The notes: generated by a model not told the origin, from the letters alone. Shown: positions 16,129 through 25,396, numbered from the stretch's first letter. The stretch is 64,000 nt of DNA from Clostridia bacterium (GCA_017549565.1 JAFYUI010000007.1:18712-82711); one strand, 5' to 3'. Numbers and translations are program-made.

Positions 16129-17507
16129 TACAGTTTGTTTACCAATTCTTTAAAATGATTGCCTCTTGCTACAAAATTTGGGTAAGCATCAAAGCTGGCA
16201 CTTGCGGGGCTTAAGGTTACAATATCGCCCGCTTTTGCAATTTCGTGTGCCTTTTTAACGGCGGCTTCAACATTTTCAACCCTTATAATTTCGGGCACAC
16301 CGTTATAGCTTTTATCGTTTCTAACGGCTTTTTCAATTTTGTCGGCAGTAGCACCGCAAAGATAAAGCTTTTCAACCTTTTCTAAAATATAGGGCACAAG
16401 CGGTTCATAAGGAATGTGCTTATCATATCCGCCAGCAATTAGGTGAACTTTTTTGGGGAATGCTTTAAGCCCCGCAATAGTTCTTGTCGGGCTCGAAGCG
16501 ATAGAATCGTTATAGTATTTAACGCCGTTTACCTCGCGTACAAATTCAATGCGGTGTTCAACACCCATAAATTCCTTTGCAACCTTTTTGATAGAATCCA
16601 TACCCGCAAAGCCCCAAACGGCAGTAATTGCGGCAAGATAATTTTCAACATTATGGTCGCCCAAAATGGCAATATCATCACGGTGCATAATGGGTGCATC
16701 AATGCCGCGGTATGACATATGGATGGTGCCATCATCTTCGAGCCAAGCACCGTTTTTAAGTGGTTTTTCCATACTGAAAGAAAGCGACTGACCGCGAACA
16801 TATTTTTTAAAGTCGACTGTTATATCATTATCTTGATTTAAAACAGTGCGTGAAAAAGCGTTTTGGTGAAGAATAATGTTCTTTTTAGCGTCAATATATT
16901 CTTCCATATCTTTGTGAACGTCCAAATGGTTGGGAGCAAGGTTTGTAACAACTGCAACATCGGGACTTTTTCTCATAGAAATAAGTTGGAAGGATGAAAG
17001 CTCAACCACTACAAAATCGTCAGCAGTTATGTTTTCAATTTCGGGAAGTAAGGGCTTACCAATATTACCGCCAACAAAAACACGCTTACCTTCTGCTTCA
17101 AGCATTTTGGCAATAAGGGTGGTGGTTGTGGTCTTTCCGTCCGAACCGGTAATTGCAAAAAGTGTTGCGGGGCAAAGGTCAAAGAAAACCTCCATCTCGC
17201 TGGTTACGGCAATACCGCGTTTACGGGCGGCTTCAAGCTCGGGTAAGTTAAAGCTCATACCCGGGGTGCGGAAAATAATATCAACCTCTAAATCATCAAG
17301 GTATCCGTCACCAAGGCAAAGCTCGGCTCCTGCCGCTTCAAGTGTGTCGGCCATTTCACCAATCATTTCACGGGTACGGCGGTCACAGGCGTAAACCTTT
17401 GCACCCTTACTTAAAAAGTTAAGTATAAGTGGGGTGTTGCTAACACCAATACCGCACATAGCAATTTTTTTACCTTTTATTTGCTCGAAAAACTGTTTGC
17501 AATCCAT
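16128..17507 (-). CDS. murD: UDP-N-acetylmuramoyl-L-alanine--D-glutamate ligase
   Basis: 459 residues. A Mur ligase with a Rossmann-like N-terminus (GIGVSNTPL), ATP loop GSDGKTTTT near 119, NLAPNHLDVH near 182 and a C-terminal domain with SSPTRTIAGLKAF. It adds D-Glu to UDP-MurNAc-L-Ala in the cytoplasm. The start at 17507 is chosen because TGGAGG lies 7 bases upstream; a longer frame adds 8 unlikely residues. It is isolated from other mur genes and instead leads a peptidase operon. Confidence 0.93.
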   Translation of the reverse strand: MDCKQFFEQIKGKKIAMCGIGVSNTPLILNFLSKGAKVYACDRRTREMIGEMADTLEAAGAELCLGDGYLDDLEVDIIFRTPGMSFNLPELEAARKRGIAVTSEMEVFFDLCPATLFAITGSDGKTTTTTLIAKMLEAEGKRVFVGGNIGKPLLPEIENITADDFVVVELSSFQLISMRKSPDVAVVTNLAPNHLDVHKDMEEYIDAKKNIILHQNAFSRTVLNQDNDITVDFKKYVRGQSLSFSMEKPLKNGAWLEDDGTIHMSYRGIDAPIMHRDDIAILGDHNVENYLAAITAVWGFAGMDSIKKVAKEFMGVEHRIEFVREVNGVKYYNDSIASSPTRTIAGLKAFPKKVHLIAGGYDKHIPYEPLVPYILEKVEKLYLCGATADKIEKAVRNDKSYNGVPEIIRVENVEAAVKKAHEIAKAGDIVTLSPASASFDAYPNFVARGNHFKELVNKL

Positions 17508-17539
17508 AGAATAACCTCCACTTGCGCGCATATATAACT

Positions 17540-17568
17540 ATTATACTTAAATATATATAAAATATCAA
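17540..17568 (-). promoter_or_regulatory. Promoter of murD operon
   Basis: On the minus strand, TTGATA (17568-17563), 17 bases, TATAAT (17545-17540), about 30 bases before the murD start. Confidence 0.8.
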
Positions 17569-17616
17569 TATTAAAGGTGTAATTTTCCAAAATTAGATTT
17601 TTAAAGGGGATATTTT

Positions 17617-18441
17617 ATGAATTATATAAATTGCCAAAATAAGCTGCCGCCTGAGATTTTGAGAAAAACCATTGTTTTTTGGTGTGAAAATTCCTTTCAG
17701 CATGTAAATTCGCTACTTATGGCTTTTAAGGGAAGCGGGGCGGTTTTATCAAGCGAATTTAATGAAGAGCTTAAAGAAATTGAAAAAATTTTCAAAAGCA
17801 TTTTTTTAGAATATTCTTCAAGTAAGACATCTCTTCCGTCGCACCCTGCAATTTTGTTTAAAACCAACACCCGTTTTATTAAGCTGCTTGAAAGATTAAA
17901 GTTTGAAGGAGCATCGGGCTATCCGCTTTTGGCACAGTCGATTTACCACTATATTTTTGAGCAAAGCTATATAAACGCAATTTTTGGTGTAAGTGTGCCC
18001 CAAAATCAACCGCTTATAACCTTTAAATTTGCGCCGTTTTATACTAATAATTGCGTATATAACCAAATGTATTTTTGGTCTATTATCGGCTCGATGCACC
18101 CGTCGTTACTTCTTAATAATAATGATTTTGCCTTAGCCCTTAACGGCTATTCGCGTGACTTTTTAAAGGAAACGGTAAACGGCTTTAATGCTGTTTGCTA
18201 TCGGCTTTCAACTTTGCAAAAAGGCAAAAAAGAGCTGGCAAAAAATTTTGAAAATTTTTGCCAGCTAAACAATGATTTTTTATCCTTTTTAATTTCGGCC
18301 GAAAGCGGAAGTGCAAGGGTGTTTTCCTCAACAGTAAAGCCACACCTTTCAGACAGCTTTTACCGCGCCGCCCGCCATATGATAGGGGAGCACACGCTTG
18401 TAAGCGAGCTTTGCGACGGCATGGCCGAAATGCTGAAATAA
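17617..18441 (+). CDS. DUF2935-like helical protein
   Basis: 274 residues, mainly helical, with two weakly similar halves. Each has an FW segment and a later His: FWCENSFQHVNSLL near 21, and MYFWSIIGSMHPSLL near 150. This resembles DUF2935, a di-metal four-helix Firmicutes family. The function is unknown. Bases 18233-18266 in the gene form a 16-bp hairpin. It ends 1 base before the convergent ABC permease gene, with no terminator between. Confidence 0.6.
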   Translation: MNYINCQNKLPPEILRKTIVFWCENSFQHVNSLLMAFKGSGAVLSSEFNEELKEIEKIFKSIFLEYSSSKTSLPSHPAILFKTNTRFIKLLERLKFEGASGYPLLAQSIYHYIFEQSYINAIFGVSVPQNQPLITFKFAPFYTNNCVYNQMYFWSIIGSMHPSLLLNNNDFALALNGYSRDFLKETVNGFNAVCYRLSTLQKGKKELAKNFENFCQLNNDFLSFLISAESGSARVFSSTVKPHLSDSFYRAARHMIGEHTLVSELCDGMAEMLK

Positions 18442-18442
18442 T

Positions 18443-19228
18443 TTATGCAATATCCTTTTTGGTATATTTCATAAAAGCCAAAACAATGCCGATAACAGCA
18501 AAAACGCCACCAACAACAAGATATTTTGCGGTTATTTTGTTGTTTGAAATAATATCGGCGCCGTCGGTATAAGAAAACGGGGTTAAATATTTTAAAAACT
18601 TTAAATCTTCGGTTATGTTTGAAAGAATATTTATCATATAAAACATAAAGCCAACACCAATACCAAGACCAATGGCATTTGATTTTACAAATGCCGAAAT
18701 GCCAAAGCAAATAAAGGCGGTTTGCAGCTGTAAAATAAAGTATGCCAAAAACAGCAAAAGCATTGTTTTATAGGGTGGATTTTCAATTATAACGGCAGTT
18801 AATAAAAGCACTACTGCGGTAATAACAGCGTTTAAAATAACAATTTGTGCAATTACCGACAAAAGCTTTAAGCCAATAATTTTCTTGCGTGAAATTGGGT
18901 GAGAAAGCAAAAATTCAGCGGTTTTGTGGCTTTCCTCGCTTGAAAGTGCCGCAATGCCAACAACTGCCGCAAACAGCACACCGCCTAAACCAAGTGTGTT
19001 GCCACACTCAATGCCAAAATATCCCTTAAATTCGCCAAAGTTTATGCGGTCCATACCAAAGGCCTCGGTAAAGGCACCCATTTCGGCAAACATATTTTCC
19101 ATTTCGCTCATTTGACCTGCCATTTCGGGATAAATCACAACGCAAACCCCCAACATAAAGGCAAGGGCGAAGGTCCAAATCAAAAGTGAAAGTCGGTTTT
19201 TTCTAAGCTCGTGTAAAATTAAAGTCAT
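18443..19228 (-). CDS. ABC-2 type exporter permease
   Basis: 261 residues with about six membrane segments. MTLILHELRKNRLSLLIW is the usual cytosolic N-terminus and first helix of ABC-2 permeases, and EESHKTAEFLLSHPISRKKI is the coupling segment. It abuts the ATPase gene and should form an export complex with it. Confidence 0.88.
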   Translation of the reverse strand: MTLILHELRKNRLSLLIWTFALAFMLGVCVVIYPEMAGQMSEMENMFAEMGAFTEAFGMDRINFGEFKGYFGIECGNTLGLGGVLFAAVVGIAALSSEESHKTAEFLLSHPISRKKIIGLKLLSVIAQIVILNAVITAVVLLLTAVIIENPPYKTMLLLFLAYFILQLQTAFICFGISAFVKSNAIGLGIGVGFMFYMINILSNITEDLKFLKYLTPFSYTDGADIISNNKITAKYLVVGGVFAVIGIVLAFMKYTKKDIA

Positions 19229-20106
19229 TATTCTTCATCCCCCTTTTTATAGTAATGCATAAACACTTCATCTAAATCGGGGTCGGTTATGGTAATGTCG
19301 TTAAAGCTTATTTTTGAAAGCTCTTTAATTAAAGTGTCTGCCTTTCCACCATATAAAAAGCTTGTTATACCGTTTTCGGTTTTAAGGTTGCGGATATTGT
19401 CGCTTTCAAAAATTTCGGTCGCGCCTTTAAGAGTGACACGCTTTATATCGCTTTGTGAAAGGTTAGAAACGCTGTCACAAGCCAGCAGCTTACCATCGCG
19501 TATGATAGCGGCATTTTTGCAATAACGAGAAACCTCTGAAAGAATGTGGCTTGATAAAAATATTGTTGCACCTTCAAGGTTTCTTTCCTGCAAAATAGCA
19601 TAAAATTCGTGCTGAATAAGTGGGTCAAGTCCGCTTGTCGGCTCGTCTAAAATATAAAGCTCGGGCCTGTGTTGTAGGGCACATACAATGCCCACCTTTT
19701 TGCGGTTGCCAAGGGATAGCTGTTCAATTTTTTTATTAACATCAAGGTCAAGCCGTTTGCAAAGCTTTTCGGCCTCTTCCTTGCAGTTTATACCCCTTAA
19801 ATCGGCAGAGAGTTTTAAAATTTCTTTAACCTTCATGCCGCGGTAAAATGTGGTATCACCTGATAAATAGCCAACCTTTTTTAAAATTTCGGTTTGCTTT
19901 GTTTTTATATCCATGCCAAGCACATTTGCGTCACCGCTTGTAGCATTTATAAGACCAAGCAAAAGGCGAATAGTGGTTGATTTGCCTGCACCGTTTGGGC
20001 CGATAAATCCGAAAAAGTCACCTTTTTCAACACTTAAAGAAAGGTCAATAATACCACGGCTTTTACCGTAATATTTGGTTAGGTTTTTTATTTCAATAGC
20101 GTTCAT
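19228..20106 (-). CDS. ABC transporter ATP-binding protein
   Basis: 292 residues. Walker A GPNGAGKST near 36, signature LSLGNRKKVG (LSxGNxxK type) near 131, Walker B LYILDEPTSGLD near 150 and H-loop SSHILSE. It energises the permease at 18443-19228. It starts 2 bases after the sdpI-like gene, so is co-transcribed with the sdpR/sdpI pair. Confidence 0.92.
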   Translation of the reverse strand: MNAIEIKNLTKYYGKSRGIIDLSLSVEKGDFFGFIGPNGAGKSTTIRLLLGLINATSGDANVLGMDIKTKQTEILKKVGYLSGDTTFYRGMKVKEILKLSADLRGINCKEEAEKLCKRLDLDVNKKIEQLSLGNRKKVGIVCALQHRPELYILDEPTSGLDPLIQHEFYAILQERNLEGATIFLSSHILSEVSRYCKNAAIIRDGKLLACDSVSNLSQSDIKRVTLKGATEIFESDNIRNLKTENGITSFLYGGKADTLIKELSKISFNDITITDPDLDEVFMHYYKKGDEE

Positions 20107-20108
20107 AA

Positions 20109-21206
20109 TCAGTTACCGTTTTCAAGTGATACTTCATCTAAAATTTTAAGGTAAACTTCGCGGGTAGCGTCATCGTCCTTTTGGTTTATAATAAGGGTTT
20201 TGCCATCACTTTCAACTGCAACAATTGTTTTACAGCTGTTATAGGTATAGCGTGTGTGAACACCGAAATGCTTGTTTTTAAATCTTCCAAGCGAAAGCTT
20301 TGCACTATTAAAGCCATATTCTTTTGTGCCTATTTTTGCATTTTCAAAAATTTCAACATTATCAATGCTATCATAGTCAACTGTTAAAGCATCGCAATAT
20401 TCGCTGTCAACCGTAAAGCCGTTATCTGTATAGGCAATAGTTACATTACCGGTAAACATTATAATCGAAATGCCAATTAAAATAATAGGCAAAACAGTAA
20501 AGGTGATAATTTTACTTATCTTACTATATTTGGGGCAGATATGTTCAAAATCGGTTTTACCGTTTTTAACCTCTTTTTTATAATAATTGTAAGAATAAAT
20601 TACGCAAATAAGAACTGAGCATAAAAGAATTATCATAGAGGTAAGAAGCATAGCAACAGAGGGTAAAAATACGGTTAGAATTACTAAAAGCCCCGCAACT
20701 GCCATAACCTTACCGCCAAATCGGTGGGTGGCATTCCAGTTTTCTTCGCTTTTAAGTGTCCATTTGAATTTAAAGCCAAGTGTGCTGTTTTGTCTAACCT
20801 TTGGCATAAGGTTGCCCATTGCGATAAACAATAGCCCCAATAAAACAGGTATAATTGCTATAAAATTCCAAGCAATTTCAAAGGCGGCCAAATACATCAT
20901 AGCGCCTGTGAAAATAGAAATCCCGGGCACAATATAATAAGCTATATTTTGCACCTTTGTGCCTTTGTTCTTTTTATCAAAAAAAGAAGTTGTAATACAT
21001 ATAATATTAAGCGCTAATAAGATAAGTGGCAAACCGAACACCGCGAAGGTGCGGGAGGAAAAGCCGTCGGCATCACCGCTTGTGCCCCAATGGGTTGCCA
21101 TTGTTTCGGGTAATTTATCCCACATAATAAGTCCAAAAGCAATGGGGGACAGGGTTAATAAGCAGGAAATAAGTATTTTAAACCAATTCTTTTTAAGCAT
21201 TTTCAT
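20109..21206 (-). CDS. SdpI/DUF1648 family membrane protein
   Basis: 365 residues. The N-terminal DUF1648 segment, LPETMATHWGTSGDADGFSSR near 32 (split here by its central glycine), is followed by multiple membrane spans and a C-terminal soluble domain. In Bacillus, SdpI gives immunity to the SdpC toxin and also relays signal to SdpR. Here it overlaps the sdpR-like gene by 14 bases and is followed by an exporter. No sdpC is in the window, so the natural ligand is unknown. Confidence 0.85.
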   Translation of the reverse strand: MKMLKKNWFKILISCLLTLSPIAFGLIMWDKLPETMATHWGTSGDADGFSSRTFAVFGLPLILLALNIICITTSFFDKKNKGTKVQNIAYYIVPGISIFTGAMMYLAAFEIAWNFIAIIPVLLGLLFIAMGNLMPKVRQNSTLGFKFKWTLKSEENWNATHRFGGKVMAVAGLLVILTVFLPSVAMLLTSMIILLCSVLICVIYSYNYYKKEVKNGKTDFEHICPKYSKISKIITFTVLPIILIGISIIMFTGNVTIAYTDNGFTVDSEYCDALTVDYDSIDNVEIFENAKIGTKEYGFNSAKLSLGRFKNKHFGVHTRYTYNSCKTIVAVESDGKTLIINQKDDDATREVYLKILDEVSLENGN

Positions 21207-21468
21207 TTTCTCCTTTTAAGTCGGTAATCCATAATAAAGCTTCTTCCAAAACCGATACATTTATTTCATAATAAATAAATTTGCCTTTACGGTTGTCGCG
21301 TATAAGGTCGGCATCTTTCAGCACCGAAAGATGACGTGAAATTGAAGCATCTGTAACTGAAAATTTTGCAGCGATTTCACCCGCTGACAATGCCCCCGGT
21401 TTTAGCGTATTAAGTATATCACGCCGTATAGGGTCGGCAAGGGCTTTTAAAGTTTTTTGCAAAGCCAT
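21193..21468 (-). CDS. ArsR/SdpR-family winged-helix repressor
   Basis: 91 residues. Winged helix with LADPIRRDILNTLKPG, then AAKFSVTDASISRHLSVL as recognition helix and a YYEIN wing. No metal-binding cysteines are seen, so it is SdpR-like rather than ArsR proper. The ATG at 21468 is chosen because GAGGTG sits upstream; an upstream GTG overlaps that site. It likely binds the palindrome at 21487-21506 and represses the operon until SdpI sequesters it. Confidence 0.87.
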   Translation of the reverse strand: MALQKTLKALADPIRRDILNTLKPGALSAGEIAAKFSVTDASISRHLSVLKDADLIRDNRKGKFIYYEINVSVLEEALLWITDLKGENENA

Positions 21469-21486
21469 AAACACACCTCATTTAAC

Positions 21487-21506
21487 ATTTAACTTAATTG
21501 TTAAAT
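21487..21506 (-). promoter_or_regulatory. Palindromic operator for the SdpR-like repressor
   Basis: ATTTAAC-6-GTTAAAT (20 bases) is a near-perfect dyad lying directly downstream of the -10 box, across the expected transcription start. This is a typical autorepressor site. Confidence 0.7.
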
Positions 21507-21508
21507 GT

Positions 21509-21537
21509 ATTATAGCATATGCTTTATACGGTGTCAA
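21509..21537 (-). promoter_or_regulatory. Promoter of sdpR-sdpI-ABC operon
   Basis: On the minus strand, TTGACA (21537-21532), 17 bases, TATAAT (21514-21509). Confidence 0.88.
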
Positions 21538-21545
21538 TATGAAAT

Positions 21546-21578
21546 AAAAAAACTCGGTAGAATTTCTACCGAGTTTTT
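21546..21578 (-). terminator. Terminator after secF
   Basis: ACTCGGTAGAA pairs with TTCTACCGAGT around a tiny loop, with A and T runs on either side, so it can act on both strands. Confidence 0.88.
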
Positions 21579-21592
21579 GATTTTTATTAAGC

Positions 21593-22522
21593 TTATTTCT
21601 TGCCCTTTGCCAAGCGATAGCGTTTCCAAATAACCCAAACAGGACCTGAAACAAAGATAGAAGAAATACTACCTGAAAGAAGACCGAAGAGCATTGGAAT
21701 AGCGAAGGTGCGAAGTGTTGTAAGACCAAATATTTCAGAAACTGCAACGATAGTTGTAACAGCCAAAATGGTTGTAACTGTGGTAACAATATTACGAATT
21801 AAAACCTTATTAACACTAATATTTACAAGCTCGCCAATTTCCATTTGTGGATTGAACTTTTCGTTTTCACGAATACGGTCATAAATAACGATGGTATCGT
21901 TAAGTGAATAACCAAGCATTGTAAGAACAACTGCGATATAGTTAGAATCAATTTGAAGTCTGAAGAACACACAAGCAAAGAAGGTGATAAGTACATCAAA
22001 TATAAGTGCTAAAAATGCAGTTAATGCAGCGGATACACCACCAATTTTTCTAAAGCGGAAGCCAACATAAATTACAACCAAAAGGGCGGTAATTAAAACA
22101 GCAACCATACTTTTTGCAAAGAATGAACCGGCGATTGTAGGACTTACCGAGTTAGAGTTATAAACTTCAATTTTGTTGTTTTTAAACTTTTCGGTCAAGG
22201 CCTTTGTTAATGCCTCTTGGTCCTTTGCGGAAAGTGCGTTTTTACCCGAAAGTGCAATTTCAAAGCTTTGGGTGTCACCTGCAAGTGATGTGGATTTAGT
22301 TAAGGAATATTCCTTATTAAGCTGTTTGTCAACAACGGCTGAAATATCAGCATCGGAAATTTCGCCTGTGTAGGAGTAAGAAACCTTTGCACCGCCCGAG
22401 AAGTTGATATCAAGCTTAACGCCAAAAATAGCGGCGAAGATAGTACCAATAGCAAAAATTGCGATGTAAGTAATTAAGACGGGTTTTAAGGTTTTGTTAA
22501 AATCAATATTAAAATTACGCAT
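21593..22522 (-). CDS. secF: Protein translocase subunit SecF
   Basis: 309 residues with six membrane spans. VKLDINFSGGAKVSYSYTG lies in the first periplasmic-type loop, and GYSLNDTIVIYDRIREN carries the conserved D/R residues of the SecF channel. It works with SecD to complete export using proton motive force. It overlaps secD by 8 bases. Confidence 0.95.
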   Translation of the reverse strand: MRNFNIDFNKTLKPVLITYIAIFAIGTIFAAIFGVKLDINFSGGAKVSYSYTGEISDADISAVVDKQLNKEYSLTKSTSLAGDTQSFEIALSGKNALSAKDQEALTKALTEKFKNNKIEVYNSNSVSPTIAGSFFAKSMVAVLITALLVVIYVGFRFRKIGGVSAALTAFLALIFDVLITFFACVFFRLQIDSNYIAVVLTMLGYSLNDTIVIYDRIRENEKFNPQMEIGELVNISVNKVLIRNIVTTVTTILAVTTIVAVSEIFGLTTLRTFAIPMLFGLLSGSISSIFVSGPVWVIWKRYRLAKGKK

Positions 22523-23903
22523 TTTTCTTACCTCCGTACAAAGCGGGATTTCTCAAAAACTTTGCTTTTGAGATGCTCTTAATCATAATTCTGGAGGCAA
22601 CAACGCCCATTATAAGATTGAAGATAGTACCAACGAGTAGGGTGTAGCCGAATGAGTAAATAGAGCCGGTGATAGATGTGCCGAAGAGTGACATTAAGGG
22701 TGAGAAGATTTGTGCAAGCAAGCTGTCGGGAGTACCGAAAGCACCCATAAGCACGATTGACACGATTACGATGGTAACGTTACCGTCGATAATAGCGCTG
22801 AGTGAGTTTTTATAACCCGAATCAATAGCGCCGTCAATGGTTTTGCCCTTTTCAAATTCGTCGCGGATGCGTTCAGCTGCAATAACATTACAGTCAACAC
22901 CCACACCGATTGAAAGAATAATACCTGCAATACCGGGGATGGTTAAGGTAAAGCTTTCAACACCTGCAAAATAACCTGAAATGCAGGCAATAGAGCCGGC
23001 AAGCTGACCTAAAAGTGCAAATGCAGCAACAACACCGTTAATGCGGTAGCGTGCAATCATTAAAAGACAAACAAGCGCAAATGCGATAGAACCCGCAATA
23101 ACCATTACATTAAGTGCATCGTTACCAAGGGTTGGTGAAATAACCTGAAGCTTGCTGTCGTCAACAGTTAAAGCAAAGGGAAGTGAGCCCGCGTTGATTT
23201 TGTCGGCAAGTGCTTCAGCTTCTTCAGCGGCAGCGCCGCCCATAGTGATAACTGCCTCACCGTTGGTGATTTGCTCATTAACAGTTGGGGCGGATATCAT
23301 AGTGTCATCCATCCAAATAGAGATGGTTTTTTGGAGCTGTTCCTTTGTGCCCTGTGAAAACTTTTCTTTACCGCTTTCTTTTAGCTCAAGCTGAACAAGG
23401 TAAGTAAACTCACCGTTTTCAAGTTGCTGATAAGCGGGGGTTGCTTTTTTAACATCAGCACCTGTTAAAATAACCTTTGATGAATCCTGGTCTTTACAGA
23501 ATTTTAAAAGTGCGGTTGCGCCAAGCTCTTGCACAGCGGCTGCGGCGTCAAAATCACTTTCTTCTGCTGCCCAAGGGAAACGAACAATAATTTGCTTATT
23601 ATCCTTGTCGGCATAGATTTCATAGTCGGTTATGTTTTGGTTTACAAGACGGGTTTCAAGAATTGTTTTTGCGGCATCAATATCATCATCAGTGATTTTA
23701 ATGCCTTCCTTATCGGGTGAGAAAACTGCCTCAACACCGCCACGGATGTCAATGCCCCAACGAATGTCGTTAGCACCCTTAAAATAAACGATTTTTGTGT
23801 CGCCGTAATAGTTTTTAATCCCGAAGAAAGCGGTGTAGGTAAGCGCTAAAATCAAGACTATAACCATTATAAACGGCAAAATGCCTTTTCTTTTGGACTT
23901 CAT
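22515..23903 (-). CDS. secD: Protein translocase subunit SecD
   Basis: 462 residues. IRWGIDIRGGVEAVFSP near 47 is the D1 motif, followed by the extracytoplasmic domain and six membrane spans with GVGVDCNVIAAERIRDE. Shorter than proteobacterial SecD, as usual in Firmicutes. The promoter at 23934-23962 starts inside the end of the upstream aminotransferase gene. Confidence 0.95.
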   Translation of the reverse strand: MKSKRKGILPFIMVIVLILALTYTAFFGIKNYYGDTKIVYFKGANDIRWGIDIRGGVEAVFSPDKEGIKITDDDIDAAKTILETRLVNQNITDYEIYADKDNKQIIVRFPWAAEESDFDAAAAVQELGATALLKFCKDQDSSKVILTGADVKKATPAYQQLENGEFTYLVQLELKESGKEKFSQGTKEQLQKTISIWMDDTMISAPTVNEQITNGEAVITMGGAAAEEAEALADKINAGSLPFALTVDDSKLQVISPTLGNDALNVMVIAGSIAFALVCLLMIARYRINGVVAAFALLGQLAGSIACISGYFAGVESFTLTIPGIAGIILSIGVGVDCNVIAAERIRDEFEKGKTIDGAIDSGYKNSLSAIIDGNVTIVIVSIVLMGAFGTPDSLLAQIFSPLMSLFGTSITGSIYSFGYTLLVGTIFNLIMGVVASRIMIKSISKAKFLRNPALYGGKKNA

Positions 23904-23933
23904 AGTAATCCTCCACTATAATGTGATTTATTT

Positions 23934-23962
23934 ATTATACTAAAATAATTGCGCAAAGTCAA
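23934..23962 (-). promoter_or_regulatory. Promoter of secDF
   Basis: On the minus strand, TTGACT (23962-23957), 17 bases, TATAAT (23939-23934). The -35 box overlaps the stop region of the upstream aminotransferase gene. Confidence 0.82.
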
Positions 23963-25230
23963 TTCTTTAAAAGCTTTTCAAGTGCCGCATATTTAACAGC
24001 GGTGCACAAAACAAGCGAAGCTTTTTCAATTTCAGCAACCGATGGATAAGAGGGCGCAATTCTTAAATTGCTGTTTTTGGGGTCTTTACCATAGGGATAG
24101 GTAGCGCCTGCGGGGGTTAAAATCATACCTGCGTTGGCACAAAGCTGTTCAACACGCTTTGCGCAACCTTCCATTACATCAAGCGATATAAAATAGCCGC
24201 CATTTGGTTTGGTCCAGGTTGCAATTTCTTTGCCTTCAAGTGTGTTAAGAGCATTTAAAACTGCTTCAAATTTTGGCCTTAAAATTTCGGCGTGTTTTTT
24301 CATATGGTCCTTAACGGCTTGTGCATTTTCAAAAACACGGGCGTGGCGAAGCTGATTTAACTTGTCAGGGCCAATGGTTTGAAATTTCATTCTGCTCTTC
24401 AAAAGTTCAACATTATTGGGGCTTGCCGCTTCAACAGCAACACCGGCACCGGGGAAGGTCACCTTTGAAGAAGAGGTGAAAATAATTGGTAAATCAGGGT
24501 TGCCTGCTTTTACACATTCGGTATAAATGTTTAAAAGCTCGTCGGTTTCATCATATAAATCGTGAATGACATAGGCGTTATCCCAAAAAATCTTAAAGTC
24601 GGGTGCGGCGGGCTTTAAGCGTGCCATACGCTTTACAACCTCGTCAGAATAGGTGTTGCCAACAGGGTTTGAATATTTTGGTACGCACCAAATACCCTTA
24701 ACGCTGGGGTCTTTAACCCACTCTTCAACCTCGTCCATATTTGGTCCGTTTTTATCACTGGAAATTGTGATAAGCTCGAAACCGAAATACTCGGTAATAG
24801 CAAAGTGTCTGTCATATCCCGGGGAGGGGCAGAGGAATTTGCGGTTTTTGCATTCATACCAAGGTTCAGCCCCCAAGCCGTGTGTCATTGCTTGGGCTAC
24901 GGTGTCAAACATCATATTAAGCGACGAGTTGCCGCCAACAATAATTTGGTGGGGGTCAAGCTCTAAAATATCGGCAAAAATTCTTTTAAGCTCAACAAGG
25001 CCGTCAAGACCACCATAATTTCGGCAGTCAATACCATCAATGTTTTTAAAGCCGGTATCGTTGCCAACAAGGTCAAACATCTTTTGGCTTATATCCATAT
25101 TGTCAAAACCGGGCTTGCCGCGTGACATATCAAGCGATAAATGCATTGCGCGCAGTTTTTCATATTCTGATTTAACAGCCGAAAACTCTGCTTCAAGCTC
25201 CGATTTGCTCATTTGTAAATAGCTTTGCAT
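23959..25230 (-). CDS. PLP aminotransferase, PF12897-type (aspartate aminotransferase-like)
   Basis: 423 residues. Fold-type I aminotransferase: LDMSRGKPGF near 33, GGNSSLNMMFD near 99, WDNAYVIHDLYDE near 216 and the PLP lysine in SSSKVTFPGAG near 252. This matches the bacterial aspartate aminotransferase subgroup Ic (PF12897). Glutamate/aspartate to 2-oxoacid transfer is probable; the precise acceptor is not evident. It has its own promoter and is divergent from pyk. Confidence 0.87.
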   Translation of the reverse strand: MQSYLQMSKSELEAEFSAVKSEYEKLRAMHLSLDMSRGKPGFDNMDISQKMFDLVGNDTGFKNIDGIDCRNYGGLDGLVELKRIFADILELDPHQIIVGGNSSLNMMFDTVAQAMTHGLGAEPWYECKNRKFLCPSPGYDRHFAITEYFGFELITISSDKNGPNMDEVEEWVKDPSVKGIWCVPKYSNPVGNTYSDEVVKRMARLKPAAPDFKIFWDNAYVIHDLYDETDELLNIYTECVKAGNPDLPIIFTSSSKVTFPGAGVAVEAASPNNVELLKSRMKFQTIGPDKLNQLRHARVFENAQAVKDHMKKHAEILRPKFEAVLNALNTLEGKEIATWTKPNGGYFISLDVMEGCAKRVEQLCANAGMILTPAGATYPYGKDPKNSNLRIAPSYPSVAEIEKASLVLCTAVKYAALEKLLKN

Positions 25231-25262
25231 AATGAAAATCTCCTTTTGTTAATAACTAATTT

Positions 25263-25291
25263 ATAATACTATATATTAAGCAATTTTGCAA
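25263..25291 (-). promoter_or_regulatory. Promoter of the aminotransferase gene
   Basis: On the minus strand, TTGCAA (25291-25286), 17 bases, TATTAT (25268-25263). Confidence 0.65.
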
Positions 25292-25351
25292 GTCTTTTTA
25301 ATTTATTTATAGAGTCCAAAATAAAATACATAAAAATGCACGTTTTTTCTA

Positions 25352-25379
25352 TTGTTATATTTTCAAAATGTGGTACAAT
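25352..25379 (+). promoter_or_regulatory. Promoter of pyk
   Basis: TTGTTA at 25352-25357, 16 bases, TACAAT at 25374-25379. The start of transcription would fall at about 25386, only about 11 bases before the chosen ATG. Confidence 0.6.
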
Positions 25380-25396
25380 AAAAAATGGTGATAAAA

